NCBI GenBank assembly: GCA_903871875.1
Contig: CAIQIR010000018.1
Coordinates: forward strand, 1-50,225
DNA: 50,225 nt
Source: an uncultured Schlesneria sp.
Lineage (GTDB): Bacteria > Planctomycetota > Planctomycetia > Planctomycetales > Planctomycetaceae
Direction: 5' to 3'
Shown piece by piece: positions 28,149-37,709 of this stretch. Numbering within the stretch: the stretch's first letter is position 1; each line of letters starts with the position of its first letter. Both the position numbers and the translations under genes were made by a program. Under the pieces are notes generated by a model. The model saw nothing but the letters and a program-made list of their open reading frames with translations, did no database searches and was not told the DNA's origin.

Positions 28149-28925
28149 ATGGAACTTCGCGATAAGATCGTCGTCGTCACGGGAGCCGGCAGCGGGATCG
28201 GACGGGCACTTTGCCTGCGGTTTGCGGCCGAGGGAGCGCGAGGCATTGCCGTCTCTGACCGCGATGAATCACTCGCGCGGAAAGTCGCCGCGGAAATTGG
28301 CGGGCTGGCCTTCAAGACCGATGTGGCCATCGAATCCGACGTGCAAGAACTGGTCGAACAAGTGACCTCGAAACTGGGGCCGATCGATCTGTTCTGCTCC
28401 AACGCCGGAATCATCATGAATGGCGGTGCCGAGACGTCGGATGCCGACTGGCAACGGATCTGGAACGTGAATGTGATGTCTCATGTTTACGCGGCCCGGG
28501 CGGTGTTGCCACAAATGATCGCCCGCGGGCAGGGCTATTTATTGCAAACCGCCTCGGCGGCCGGATTACTGACGGCACTGGGTTCGGCCGCGTATTCGAC
28601 GACCAAACATGCCGCGGTTGGGTTCGCCGAATGGCTGTCGATCACTCACGCAGCGGATGGAATCAAAGTTTCCTGCCTGTGTCCCCAGGGTGTGCGAACC
28701 GAGATGCTCCATTCGTCGACAGGCGGAATCGCCGAACATCTGCGAGCAACGGCAATCAATCCGGAAGATGTCGCGGATTCGGTGATTGCCGGATTGGCGA
28801 CGGAGCAGTTTCTGATTCTTCCCCACCCTGAAGTGGCCGAGTATTTCCAGCACAAGGCCGACGACTACGAACGATGGCTCCGCGGCATGCGACGCCTGCA
28901 AGCCAAATTCGGAGACGCCCCATGA
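28149..28925 (+). CDS. Short-chain dehydrogenase/reductase (SDR)
   Basis: A 258-residue SDR with the cofactor loop TGAGSGIG (11-18), SNAG (84-87) and catalytic S136, Y149, K153. Unlike the SDR at 25900, it has an extended C-terminus ([21 protein letters not shown]) that may form a lid or contact a partner. Its stop overlaps the start of the histidine phosphatase gene by four bases (ATGA), so the two are probably co-translated. It could oxidise or reduce an intermediate of the neighbouring acyl-CoA pathway. The start at 28149 has a weak ribosome site. Confidence 0.92.
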   Translation: MELRDKIVVVTGAGSGIGRALCLRFAAEGARGIAVSDRDESLARKVAAEIGGLAFKTDVAIESDVQELVEQVTSKLGPIDLFCSNAGIIMNGGAETSDADWQRIWNVNVMSHVYAARAVLPQMIARGQGYLLQTASAAGLLTALGSAAYSTTKHAAVGFAEWLSITHAADGIKVSCLCPQGVRTEMLHSSTGGIAEHLRATAINPEDVADSVIAGLATEQFLILPHPEVAEYFQHKADDYERWLRGMRRLQAKFGDAP

Positions 28926-29641
28926 GTCAGATGACCCTCGTTCGTCACGGCCAGGCGTCGTTCTTTGCCGACGAATACGACAAATTATCAAGCCTGGGCG
29001 AACAACAGGTCCGGCGACTGGGCCGGCAATGGGCCCAACAGCGGCTAGTGATCGACGAAGTCTATTGCGGTCCACGATCGCGGCAACGCGCGTCGGCCGA
29101 ACTGGCGGGAAGCGAATATCAGCAATCGGGCCTCGGCTGGCCAGAACCGATCGAGCTGGCGGATCTGGATGAATACGATTTGGACGGATTGATGAATCGA
29201 TTCGTTCCCCGGCTGGCCGAGCGGAATTCTGATTTCGCTCGCCTGGTCGAAATCTATCGCCAGAGCGAAGGCGAGCAGAACCGCCTGCGGGATTTCCAGC
29301 GGATGTTCGAAACCTTGCTGCGGCACTGGCAAGCGGCCGAGTTTCCCGAAACTGGCGTCGAAAGTTGGTCGGCGTTCCGTCAGCGGGTGGCCCGCGTGGT
29401 CCGTCACATTCAAGATCGTCCGGGCCGAAGCCGACGCGTGGTCTTATTCACCTCTGGCGGCTTTATCGGGTGCGCCGTTCAACAGGCTCTGGGTGCCGAC
29501 GACCTGAAAGCTCTGGAATTGAACTGGCGAATTCGCAATAGTTCATTGACCGAGTTCATGTTCACACCGGATCGATTCACGATCGACAGTTTCAATGCCG
29601 TTCCCCATCTGGATGATCCCGCATTGTGGACGTATCGCTAA
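28922..29641 (+). CDS. Histidine phosphatase family protein
   Basis: A 239-residue protein of the phosphoglycerate-mutase-like superfamily. The signature VRHGQASFF gives the catalytic H9, and the second histidine region lies further on. It is predicted to remove or transfer a phosphate from a small molecule. ATG 28922 is chosen because it overlaps the preceding SDR stop and places the RHG motif at the N-terminus; the frame is open to 28874. It sits 42 bases before a small-molecule kinase gene, so kinase and phosphatase may act on the same phosphorylated intermediate. That is inference. Confidence 0.9.
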   Translation: MSQMTLVRHGQASFFADEYDKLSSLGEQQVRRLGRQWAQQRLVIDEVYCGPRSRQRASAELAGSEYQQSGLGWPEPIELADLDEYDLDGLMNRFVPRLAERNSDFARLVEIYRQSEGEQNRLRDFQRMFETLLRHWQAAEFPETGVESWSAFRQRVARVVRHIQDRPGRSRRVVLFTSGGFIGCAVQQALGADDLKALELNWRIRNSSLTEFMFTPDRFTIDSFNAVPHLDDPALWTYR

Positions 29642-29683
29642 ATCAGGTCGCCGATGTCGTCCGACATTTGAAAGAGGATTCCT

Positions 29684-30751
29684 ATGAACGCTGATCTCAA
29701 CCGCCCCTCGCCCATCCGCACGGGGGAAGAGCTGCCGATTGATGCGCTCACCAAATATTTCCAGCAGCATCTGCCGGGCGCCGAAGGTACTCTCACCATC
29801 GAGCAATTTCCTCACGGACATTCCAACCTGACCTACCTGCTTCGTCTGGGCACGAAAGAGCTGGTGCTGCGTCGATCGCCGTTTGGTAACCAGGTGGCAT
29901 CGGCTCATGACATGGGGCGCGAGTATCGGATTTTGTCACGGCTAAGTAGCATCTATCCCGCCGCGCCGCGACCGGAACTTTACTGCGAAGATCTCAGCAT
30001 TCTGGGTGTGCCGTTTTATGTCATGGAACGTCGTCACGGCCTGATTCTGAGGAAGACGCTGCCGGCAGGCCTTCAGATTGATCCCGAACTGGCTCGACGA
30101 ATGTCCTGTTCGCTGATCGACAATCTCGCGGCGCTGCATGCAATCGATTATCAAAACGCCGGCCTGGCAGACCTCGGCAAACCGGAAGGATATGTTCAGC
30201 GACAAGTGGCCGGATGGACCAAACGCTACGCCCAGGCACAGACGTCAGTGGTGCCTTCGATGGATCGCTTGGCCGGATGGTTGAACAAGAGCATTCCCTC
30301 GGAAACGGGAGTGGCCGTGATTCACAACGATTTCAAATACGACAACGTGATGTTGGATGCCAACGATCTGACCAAAATCGTCGCGGTTCTCGATTGGGAA
30401 ATGGCGACCATTGGTGATCCGCTGATGGATCTGGGGACATCGCTGGGATACTGGGTCGAAGCCACTGACCCGATGCCACTACAAAAGTCGGCCTTTGGTC
30501 CGACAGCGCTGCCGGGCAGCCTGACTCGACGGGAAATTGTCGACCGGTATCAGAAACAGACCGGAAAAACGGTTCCCAACGTCACCTTTTATTACTGTTT
30601 CGGCCTGTTCAAACTGGCCGTAATCGTGCAGCAGATCTATGCCCGATTTGCTCGAGGGTTTACGGCCGATCCCCGGTTTGCCCACCTGGATCAACTGGTG
30701 TTGATTCTGGGTGCGCAATCGGATCGCACAATTGAGTCGGGTTCGATTTGA
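29684..30751 (+). CDS. Phosphotransferase (APH-fold kinase), ACAD10/11 kinase-like
   Basis: A 355-residue kinase of the aminoglycoside phosphotransferase fold. It has GHSNLTYLL in the N-lobe, the Brenner-type motif VIHNDFKYDNVML (about 211-223) with the catalytic Asp, and the metal site LDWEMATIGDPLMDLG (about 236-251). This subgroup matches the N-terminal domain of human ACAD10/11 and the Pseudomonas LvaA kinase, which phosphorylate 4-hydroxyacyl-CoA. Next to an ACAD10/11-like dehydrogenase, that role is more likely than antibiotic resistance. ATG 29684 follows GAGG. Confidence 0.9.
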   Translation: MNADLNRPSPIRTGEELPIDALTKYFQQHLPGAEGTLTIEQFPHGHSNLTYLLRLGTKELVLRRSPFGNQVASAHDMGREYRILSRLSSIYPAAPRPELYCEDLSILGVPFYVMERRHGLILRKTLPAGLQIDPELARRMSCSLIDNLAALHAIDYQNAGLADLGKPEGYVQRQVAGWTKRYAQAQTSVVPSMDRLAGWLNKSIPSETGVAVIHNDFKYDNVMLDANDLTKIVAVLDWEMATIGDPLMDLGTSLGYWVEATDPMPLQKSAFGPTALPGSLTRREIVDRYQKQTGKTVPNVTFYYCFGLFKLAVIVQQIYARFARGFTADPRFAHLDQLVLILGAQSDRTIESGSI

Positions 30752-30840
30752 ATGTTTCTGCCGACGGATTGAGATTTGAGTCACTGAAGACAGATAGAAG
30801 AAAACAGAGCGGTATTTGGGGACCTCTTTGAGGCAGCAAG

Positions 30841-33426
30841 ATGTCGCACGTCTTCGAGCCCGCGTCGCTGATAGCGCGATCGGAACGACGTCAACGAGGA
30901 CCAGCCATCGTGCTGGCGGGAATCGCGGCACTGGGAATTCTGACGGATCGAACCTGGGCTTTGCCGCTCGATGACTGGCTGATTCTGACGGCCATCGCTG
31001 CAATCGGCTGGTCGGTCTGTGTCACGGTGCCGTTATGTCGCGCAGGTTCAACACGTGATTTGGAATCGTTCGATGCGTCTCGCCCGGAAGGCCACAGCGC
31101 CTGGGGGTGGTTGGCAGCAGGCCTGGTGCTGATCGGTTGGTTCGGCTTGGCGGGAGCCTGGCATCACTGGAGATGGAGCTGCAGTGGTACCGACAACATT
31201 GTGAACTCCGCCACGCAGGAACCCCAACTCGTTCGCGTGATAGGGAAGGTCGCACAGACGCCGTGGGTTATTCGTCATGTCGACGGCGAACGGGGCTTCT
31301 GGCAAAATCCCGTACATACGATTCTTGTCCTTCGCTGCCAGTCACTCGTCGCGAATGGAACCGAAGGGCTGACTGTCTCGGGTCTGGCACGCACCACCGT
31401 GGACGGTGACGTTTCATCCGTCGTGCTGGGTGATGTTGTCGAAGTGATCGGTGAATTGGTACGCCCTTCAGAACCGGCGAACCCGGGTGACTTCGACCAA
31501 CGAACGTTCCTGCGGGCTCAAGGAATTTCCGCGGTGATTCGGGCGAATGACGTCAATTGCGTCACCGTTTTAGATCGTCAAAGGACCGTTTGGGATTGGC
31601 TGCTTGTTCTGCGGGGCGCGGTGCGTTTGCGAGCGGAGCAATTGATTGCCAGTCGATTGGGGCCGGACACGGCACCGGTGGCTCAAGCGATGCTGCTGGG
31701 CAGTCGAGTCCAAATCGACGAAGAGACACGACGGGCGTTTCGCGAAAGTGGCATGCTGCACATTCTGGCGATCTCAGGCATGAACGTCGGGCTGTTATGG
31801 AGTTGGTTATGGTGGCTGAGTCGATGGATGGGACGATCGGCCAAAGCATCGATCGGCACAATTCTGATTGCACTGCCTCTTTATGCCATGGTGACTGATG
31901 CCAATCCACCGATCGTGCGTGCGACGGTGGTCGCCGTGATCGTCGCTTTTGGACTACTGATTGGCCGCCACGGATCAGTCGCCAATTCACTGGCACTCGC
32001 CGCATTGGCCGTACTGGCCTGGAACCCCAGTGATCTGTTCAATACGGGGGCTCAACTGTCATTTCTGGCGGTTTTCGCCATTGTGCACGCGACCAATTGG
32101 CTGGCGCTGCTGCATCAGCAAACCGCGCAGAAGGCTGAAGAGGCCCCCTTGGTCGAGTCCTTTTTCCATCGTCAGTCAGTGCGACTGCTGCGCGGCATCA
32201 TGGAAGCCAATGTCGTGGGCGCCGCCGTCTGGATCATGACTTCGCCGCTCGTGGCGAGTGAGTTTCATCTGGTTTCGCCCATCGGTTCGATTCTCACCGT
32301 GTTGTTGATTGTGCCAGTCACGATCATGTTCTGGATTGGTTACTCGTTCCTGTTTCTGGGTCTGATCTGGTCGAGCGCCTTTGGTTGGTTAGGGCTGTTG
32401 TTCGACGCCTGGCTGAGAGCATTTCTCTGGACGGTCCATGAGGGAGCTCGTTTGGAAATGGGGCATCTGTATGTGCCTGCCCCCCCCGTGTGGTGGACGA
32501 TTGGATTTTATCTTTTGACACTGGTTCCACTGCTGGCAGTTCAGCGGCGGCGCTGGGGAGCGGCGATCTCGGTCCGAGCAGGATTGGCGTGGATGGTGCT
32601 GGGGTTGGCCTGGGGCTTTCAGCGTCCGCCTCATCCCGGCGTCACTTGTACGTTCATTGCGGTCGGTCACGGATTGGGCGTGTTGATCGAATTTCCGAAC
32701 GGTCGCACCGTCCTGTATGACGCGGGCGGCATGGTGGGGGGCAGTTCGATCGCTCGAACGATCTCGCAAACGTTGTGGGCGACGGGACGATCGCGCCTGG
32801 ATGCCGTGGTGATCTCGCACGCAGACGGCGACCACTGCAATGCGCTACCCGAATTAACCCGAGTGGTTGCGCCCAAAGAGTTATTGATCCACCGGAGTTT
32901 TCTCGATTGGAAACAGCCGGCCGTGACCGCGGCGGTCGAGCAATCTGTTCGTGTCGGTGCCAAGTTGCGCCTGATCTCAGCCGAACAATCACTCGTCTTC
33001 GACCCCACCGTTTCGCTGCAAGTCCTTCATCCTCCGCACGATTTTCAATCGCCGCGAGACAATCCCAACAGTCTTGTGTTGTGCCTGGAATATGCCGGCC
33101 GAAAAATCCTGCTGACCGGCGATCTGGAACTGGAGGGGCTGGAAAGCCTGCTCAAAACACCACGGTTGGACGTCGATGTGCTGCTTTCTCCGCATCATGG
33201 CAGCTTAAAAGCCAATCCACCGGATCTCGCTCGGTGGGCCACTCCGGAATATGTGATCGTCAGCACGCCTGAAGCCGCCACCGCTGATCGGCTGGCCGGG
33301 CACTATGGACCGGAAACTCAACTGCTGACGACAGCGACCTACGGTGCGATCCGATGTCATATCAGTCCTGGCGGTGAACTGACGGTTGAGCCGTTTAAAC
33401 GAAGACGGCCCGTTAATCGCCCGTAA
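30841..33426 (+). CDS. comEC: DNA uptake channel ComEC/Rec2
   Basis: An 861-residue inner-membrane protein for uptake of single-stranded DNA in natural transformation. An N-terminal membrane/OB-like part is followed by the Competence domain with many hydrophobic segments (about 240-510; GMLHILAISGMNVGL is typical). The C-terminal metallo-beta-lactamase-like domain has SHADGDHCN (about 659-667) and LSPHHGS (about 782). ATG 30841 follows GAGG eight bases upstream. No other competence gene is nearby, so this may serve transformation or simply be a conserved remnant. Confidence 0.94.
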   Translation: MSHVFEPASLIARSERRQRGPAIVLAGIAALGILTDRTWALPLDDWLILTAIAAIGWSVCVTVPLCRAGSTRDLESFDASRPEGHSAWGWLAAGLVLIGWFGLAGAWHHWRWSCSGTDNIVNSATQEPQLVRVIGKVAQTPWVIRHVDGERGFWQNPVHTILVLRCQSLVANGTEGLTVSGLARTTVDGDVSSVVLGDVVEVIGELVRPSEPANPGDFDQRTFLRAQGISAVIRANDVNCVTVLDRQRTVWDWLLVLRGAVRLRAEQLIASRLGPDTAPVAQAMLLGSRVQIDEETRRAFRESGMLHILAISGMNVGLLWSWLWWLSRWMGRSAKASIGTILIALPLYAMVTDANPPIVRATVVAVIVAFGLLIGRHGSVANSLALAALAVLAWNPSDLFNTGAQLSFLAVFAIVHATNWLALLHQQTAQKAEEAPLVESFFHRQSVRLLRGIMEANVVGAAVWIMTSPLVASEFHLVSPIGSILTVLLIVPVTIMFWIGYSFLFLGLIWSSAFGWLGLLFDAWLRAFLWTVHEGARLEMGHLYVPAPPVWWTIGFYLLTLVPLLAVQRRRWGAAISVRAGLAWMVLGLAWGFQRPPHPGVTCTFIAVGHGLGVLIEFPNGRTVLYDAGGMVGGSSIARTISQTLWATGRSRLDAVVISHADGDHCNALPELTRVVAPKELLIHRSFLDWKQPAVTAAVEQSVRVGAKLRLISAEQSLVFDPTVSLQVLHPPHDFQSPRDNPNSLVLCLEYAGRKILLTGDLELEGLESLLKTPRLDVDVLLSPHHGSLKANPPDLARWATPEYVIVSTPEAATADRLAGHYGPETQLLTTATYGAIRCHISPGGELTVEPFKRRRPVNRP

Positions 33427-33545
33427 TTCCTCAGTCGAAAGAACGGACTCCATGACGAGAGAAACATCAAGGTCGCTGTTCCAGCGACGGCGGACAATGG
33501 CAAAATCGAAAGCCGAGTTTTTTGCCACCGATTAAAACGAAAAGA

Positions 33546-33562
33546 CCCCTGTAAAACAGGGG
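33546..33562 (-). terminator. Intrinsic terminator of tRNA-Lys
   Basis: CCCCTGT (33546-33552) pairs perfectly with ACAGGGG (33556-33562) around a three-base loop. On the minus strand it is followed by TCTTTTCGTTTT, 43 bases beyond the tRNA-Lys 3' end. Confidence 0.75.
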
Positions 33563-33604
33563 GCCATTTCATCGTTGCCCATCCATGACGGCGTCTGACG
33601 ACAG

Positions 33605-33677
<73 letters not shown>

Positions 33678-33949
33678 AGACTTCACTGCAATGCCAGTTG
33701 TATCGAGCAAGGACGATTTATGCTTCCTCAACGGACCACCAAACGGAGATCGTCGAAAAACTCGTCACAGAAAATGCCCAAAACACCACTCACATGTTGT
33801 GAGAAAATCAGCACCGGAACGCTCGATAGACTCGAAAAATCCCGGCATTTCTGCCTGAAAACATGTGAAGCGGAACGATTCTCGCCGCTGGCGAGTCGTC
33901 CGTCAAGTGACTGGATTGGTGATCTTGAACCATCCGGCCCGACAACGGT

Positions 33950-35326
33950 TCACAAGATGGCCTCAATCACCCGCCCATTGCTGATGGCGTGGGGGCGTGA
34001 GAGCGGATCATGAATTGTCATGTGAGGATCGAGTCCCAATCGATCAAAAATCGTGGCGTGAACATCGATCGGGTCGACTTTGTTGGCCTTCGGATAGGCC
34101 CCCAAGGCGTCAGATTCGCCATAAACGGAACCGCCTTTGATGCCACCCCCCGCCAGGAACGTGGTGGAACATTCACCCCAGTGGTCACGGCCAGCGTCTT
34201 TGTTGATCTTGGGTGTGCGACCAAATTCTCCATAACAGGTCACGATCACGTCTTCGAATAACCCGCGTTCGGTCAGATCATCGATCAAGGCTGACAACCC
34301 CTGATCAACCAGGGGCAGAAGCTCCTGCTGACAGCCTTCGAAGTTCTTTCCGTGCGTGTCCCAGCCGTCGCAACGGCTCATATGATTGAAATAAATTCCG
34401 ACAAACGGCACACCCGCTTCCACGAATCGTCGCGCCAGCAGCAGACTTTGTCCGAAGCGATGTCGACCAAACTTCTCCCGAGTCGCTTCGGATTCGCGGT
34501 CTAAGGAATAAAGTCGTTCGTCTCGCGGGGTTCCCGTCAGTTGAACGGCGGTTTGATGCAGCAGATCAAAGCCACGCGAACCGAGATTGGACGGCGAGCG
34601 GGCGTTGATGGCCGAAAGCAACGCTAAGCGCCGGTCGAACCGTAACCGATCGACCTCGTCGGGCAGAATGATTTCCGGCAATGATTTGGCCGACCGGGGA
34701 TCACCGTTGAGGATAAAGGGATCACAGGTGGCACCCAAAAAACCGCCTCGTCCACCGCGCAGGGGATCTGCCGCGCGAATATTTCCCTCGTTGGAACGAA
34801 TGCCGCATTCGGGGAGGGCGATATAGCCCGGTAACCCTGGGCGCGGTGGGGAAAGACGGGAAATGATCGAACCGACGTTCGGAAAATCGGTCCGTCGAGG
34901 TGGGCTGATGTCATTGTCGATTTCCGGCTGATCCACGTGTCGGCCGGTCAGGGTATAGTAGATCATCGGCGTGTGGTTGGCATTGGGATGGCTGACCGCT
35001 CGCAGCAAAGCGAAACGGTCGGCACGAGTCGCCAGGCGCGGCAGATGTTCGCAAATCTGGAGGTCGGGGACGTTCGTCGCAATCGGCGAGAACGGACCAC
35101 GAACCTCGGAGGGAGCGTTCGGTTTCAGATCGAACATGTCCAGATGCGGCGGTCCACCGAGTAAATAGACCAGAATGCAGGCGCGGGCGGGTCGCCGTAC
35201 TCGTTCCCCGGTCCCAGCGGCGATCCCCACTCGTGGCCAAGCCGTCGCGCCGGCCATCAGCCCGCCCCATTGCAGACACTGGCGTCGCGAGAACGGCAAC
35301 TGATCAAGGGGCAACCCGATGTTCAT
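33950..35326 (-). CDS. DUF1501 domain protein
   Basis: A 458-residue DUF1501 protein with an alkaline phosphatase/sulfatase-like fold. The N-terminus SRRQCLQWGGLMAGATAW is a Tat-like export signal. Recognisable stretches are LGGPPHLDMFDLKP, AVSHPNANHTPMIYYTLTG, YFNHMSRCDGWDTHG and YGEFGRTPKIN, with AGRDHW near the C-terminus. It resembles the protein at 11542 only distantly, so it is a different paralog. ATG 35326 has GGAAAG upstream. No DUF1549/DUF1553 partner gene is adjacent. The function is not established. Confidence 0.92.
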   Translation of the reverse strand: MNIGLPLDQLPFSRRQCLQWGGLMAGATAWPRVGIAAGTGERVRRPARACILVYLLGGPPHLDMFDLKPNAPSEVRGPFSPIATNVPDLQICEHLPRLATRADRFALLRAVSHPNANHTPMIYYTLTGRHVDQPEIDNDISPPRRTDFPNVGSIISRLSPPRPGLPGYIALPECGIRSNEGNIRAADPLRGGRGGFLGATCDPFILNGDPRSAKSLPEIILPDEVDRLRFDRRLALLSAINARSPSNLGSRGFDLLHQTAVQLTGTPRDERLYSLDRESEATREKFGRHRFGQSLLLARRFVEAGVPFVGIYFNHMSRCDGWDTHGKNFEGCQQELLPLVDQGLSALIDDLTERGLFEDVIVTCYGEFGRTPKINKDAGRDHWGECSTTFLAGGGIKGGSVYGESDALGAYPKANKVDPIDVHATIFDRLGLDPHMTIHDPLSRPHAISNGRVIEAIL

Positions 35327-35802
35327 TCGATCATCTTTCCGGTCGCGGAAAAACGGATTCACATCCCGCTTTTTCCGTTGTTTCCCTGAGCTTAAGTTCC
35401 AACGGCGATCAGACAAAACGCGAGATGCCTGTTTGTCATGTCATTTCGCGGGTTGATTTGGTCACAGAGGGAACCTGATTGCCGATTTGAGTGTCAATCT
35501 TGGCAATGTCCCCGTTCGGTCCGCAATTCCATCAGGAAACGGAAGTTCCGCCGATCATAGCCAGTCGTTCCTGCCGAGGAAATCAAAATGCACTTCGATC
35601 CCATTGTTCGGTCGTTAAAGGCAGGCAAGATATTACGTTCCGGCGATTCATTTAGTTGAAAAAGGGGCGGAATCGTAAAGAAGACTCGAATCTCGGGATT
35701 CGCGTGTATAGACTATGTGGCATTCCCAAGCGGCATTTGTCCGCCCATTCTCTGGCCCAGGTGATCCTTTGGGCCCACCTGTTTGTTTGAGGAACTTTGA
35801 TC
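35327..35802. other. Divergent region upstream of ilvB
   Basis: 476 bases with no supported gene between the DUF1501 gene (leftward) and ilvB (rightward). TATAGA at 35707-35712 could be a -10 element for ilvB, but no good -35 lies at the right distance. No leader peptide rich in Leu, Val or Ile was recognised. Confidence 0.4.
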
Positions 35803-37590
35803 GTGTCGACCATCACCAGCCAGCCAGTCACTACTCCCAAGCAAACGCTGACCGGGGCCGATGTCTTCGTCGAGTGCCTCATTCGCCAGGGAACCGACGT
35901 GATCTTCGCCTACCCGGGCGGTTGCAGTATGCCCTTGCACCAGTCGCTGACGCATCGCAGCGCGGATATTCGCACGATTCTGCCTCGCCACGAACAAGGT
36001 GGGGCCTTCGCCGCACAAGGGGTTTCTCGAACCACCGATCGCGTCGGTGTGTGTATGGGAACCAGTGGTCCCGGGGCCACCAATCTGGTCACGGCGATTG
36101 CTGATGCCAAGATGGACAGTATTCCGCTGGTCGCCATTTCCGCTCAGGTGCCAACTCATCTGATCGGTAGCGATGCGTTTCAAGAAACGCCGATGGTCGA
36201 AATCTGTCGCGCGATCACCAAACATCACTACCTGCTGACCAAAACCGAAGATATTCCTCGCGTCATTAAAGAAGCGTTTCATATCGCACGAACGGGACGC
36301 CCCGGCCCCGTGCTGATCGACGTTCCCAAAGACGTTCAGATGAATCTGGTGACCTGGGACGTCGACTACGACCCGGAAATGAATCTGCCCGGTTATCACC
36401 CGGAAGTTCGCCGCGTTCATCCGAACCAGATTCGGGCGATCTTGAAATTGATTCGCGAATCCAAGAAGCCGATTTTCTACGCTGGCGGCGGGATCGTCCA
36501 GGCGAATGCCACTGAAGAGTTCACGAAGTTTGCTCGCAAGACCGGTATCCCCGTGGCCACAACAGTCATGGGGATCGGATGCTTCCCCGGCGACGACGAA
36601 CAGTCGTTGCACATGCTGGGAATGCACGGCACCGCCTATTCGAACTTCGCCATCAACGATGCGGACCTGCTGTTGGCCTTCGGAGTTCGTTTCGATGACC
36701 GGGTGACGGGGAAGTTGAGCGAGTTCGCCAAGCACGGCAAAATTGTTCACGTGGATATCGATCCGTCGGAACTGCATAAGAACAAGATTGCCGACATCCC
36801 CGTGGTGGCCAATATCAAAGAAGTGCTGCAGGGTTTGAATGCGATGATCGCGGACGACGACGTTCCGCACATCGACGCCTGGTGGGAAACGCTGAATGGC
36901 TGGAAGAAGCAATATCCGCTGCGCGTGAAAGACAGCGGCGATTTCATCATTCCGCAATACGCGATCGAGGAATTGTGGCGACAGACCAAAGAACGCGACA
37001 CATACATCACGGTCGGTGTCGGCCAGCACCAGATGTGGGCGGCTCAGTTTTACAAATTCGATCGTCCACGGCGCTGGCTAAGCAGTTCAGGCCTGGGAAC
37101 GATGGGATTTGGCCTGCCCGCCGCCATGGGCGTGCAGGCAGTGCACCCGGAATCACTGGTGGTCGACATCGACGGCGACGGTTGCATGTTGATGAACCTG
37201 CAGGAACTGGCCACGCTGAAGTGTGAAAATCTGCCCGTAAAGACGCTGCTGCTGAACAATCAGCATCTGGGCATGGTGATGCAATGGGAAGACCGATTCC
37301 TGGAAGGGAATCGAGCCCATACCTATCTGGGTCCCGTCGATCATCCGGAAGCGGTGGGTGCGGGAGCGGGCGGTCACTATGAAGAGACCTATCCGAACTT
37401 CGTACAGATCGCCAAGGGCTTCGGAGTGGGCGCCGCGCAGGTCCGCAGCAAGCGAGATTTCCCAGCGGCACTCAAGGCCATGCTCGATTATGACGGCCCT
37501 TATCTGCTGGACGTGATCTGCCCGTACCAGGAGCATGTGTTGCCGATGATCCCCGGCGGGAAAACCGTCAAAGATATCATCATCGAGTAA
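35803..37590 (+). CDS. ilvB: Acetolactate synthase large (catalytic) subunit
   Basis: Thiamine-diphosphate enzyme that condenses two pyruvates to acetolactate, or pyruvate and 2-oxobutyrate, at the first common step of branched-chain amino-acid synthesis. The 595-residue protein has [12 protein letters not shown], catalytic Glu64 in [13 protein letters not shown], the central FAD-binding domain, and the ThDP motif from about residue 457 (DGDGC ... LLLNNQ). GTG 35803 is preferred over TTG 35797 because GAGGAA lies at a suitable distance. No regulatory subunit gene (ilvN/ilvH) follows; the next gene is an unrelated membrane protein. Confidence 0.94.
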   Translation: MSTITSQPVTTPKQTLTGADVFVECLIRQGTDVIFAYPGGCSMPLHQSLTHRSADIRTILPRHEQGGAFAAQGVSRTTDRVGVCMGTSGPGATNLVTAIADAKMDSIPLVAISAQVPTHLIGSDAFQETPMVEICRAITKHHYLLTKTEDIPRVIKEAFHIARTGRPGPVLIDVPKDVQMNLVTWDVDYDPEMNLPGYHPEVRRVHPNQIRAILKLIRESKKPIFYAGGGIVQANATEEFTKFARKTGIPVATTVMGIGCFPGDDEQSLHMLGMHGTAYSNFAINDADLLLAFGVRFDDRVTGKLSEFAKHGKIVHVDIDPSELHKNKIADIPVVANIKEVLQGLNAMIADDDVPHIDAWWETLNGWKKQYPLRVKDSGDFIIPQYAIEELWRQTKERDTYITVGVGQHQMWAAQFYKFDRPRRWLSSSGLGTMGFGLPAAMGVQAVHPESLVVDIDGDGCMLMNLQELATLKCENLPVKTLLLNNQHLGMVMQWEDRFLEGNRAHTYLGPVDHPEAVGAGAGGHYEETYPNFVQIAKGFGVGAAQVRSKRDFPAALKAMLDYDGPYLLDVICPYQEHVLPMIPGGKTVKDIIIE

Positions 37591-37709
37591 GTTTTCTGAT
37601 TTGAACTTGCTCAGTCGCCGTGGGACGGGTAATCTTTGAGACGCTTTGTCTTTGGGATCCCGTCCACGGGCGTCCCTGCCGATCGATCACTATCGTTTGG
37701 GAGTCGGAC

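Noticed and set aside
29684-30751. Aminoglycoside-resistance phosphotransferase
   Set aside because: The APH fold is shared, but the neighbours (acyl-CoA dehydrogenase, SDRs, phosphatase) and motif style fit the ACAD10/11/LvaA kinase group better.
35713-37029. 438-codon minus-strand frame over ilvB
   Set aside because: Codon-aligned antisense of ilvB, open only because of codon bias; the translation has no domain.
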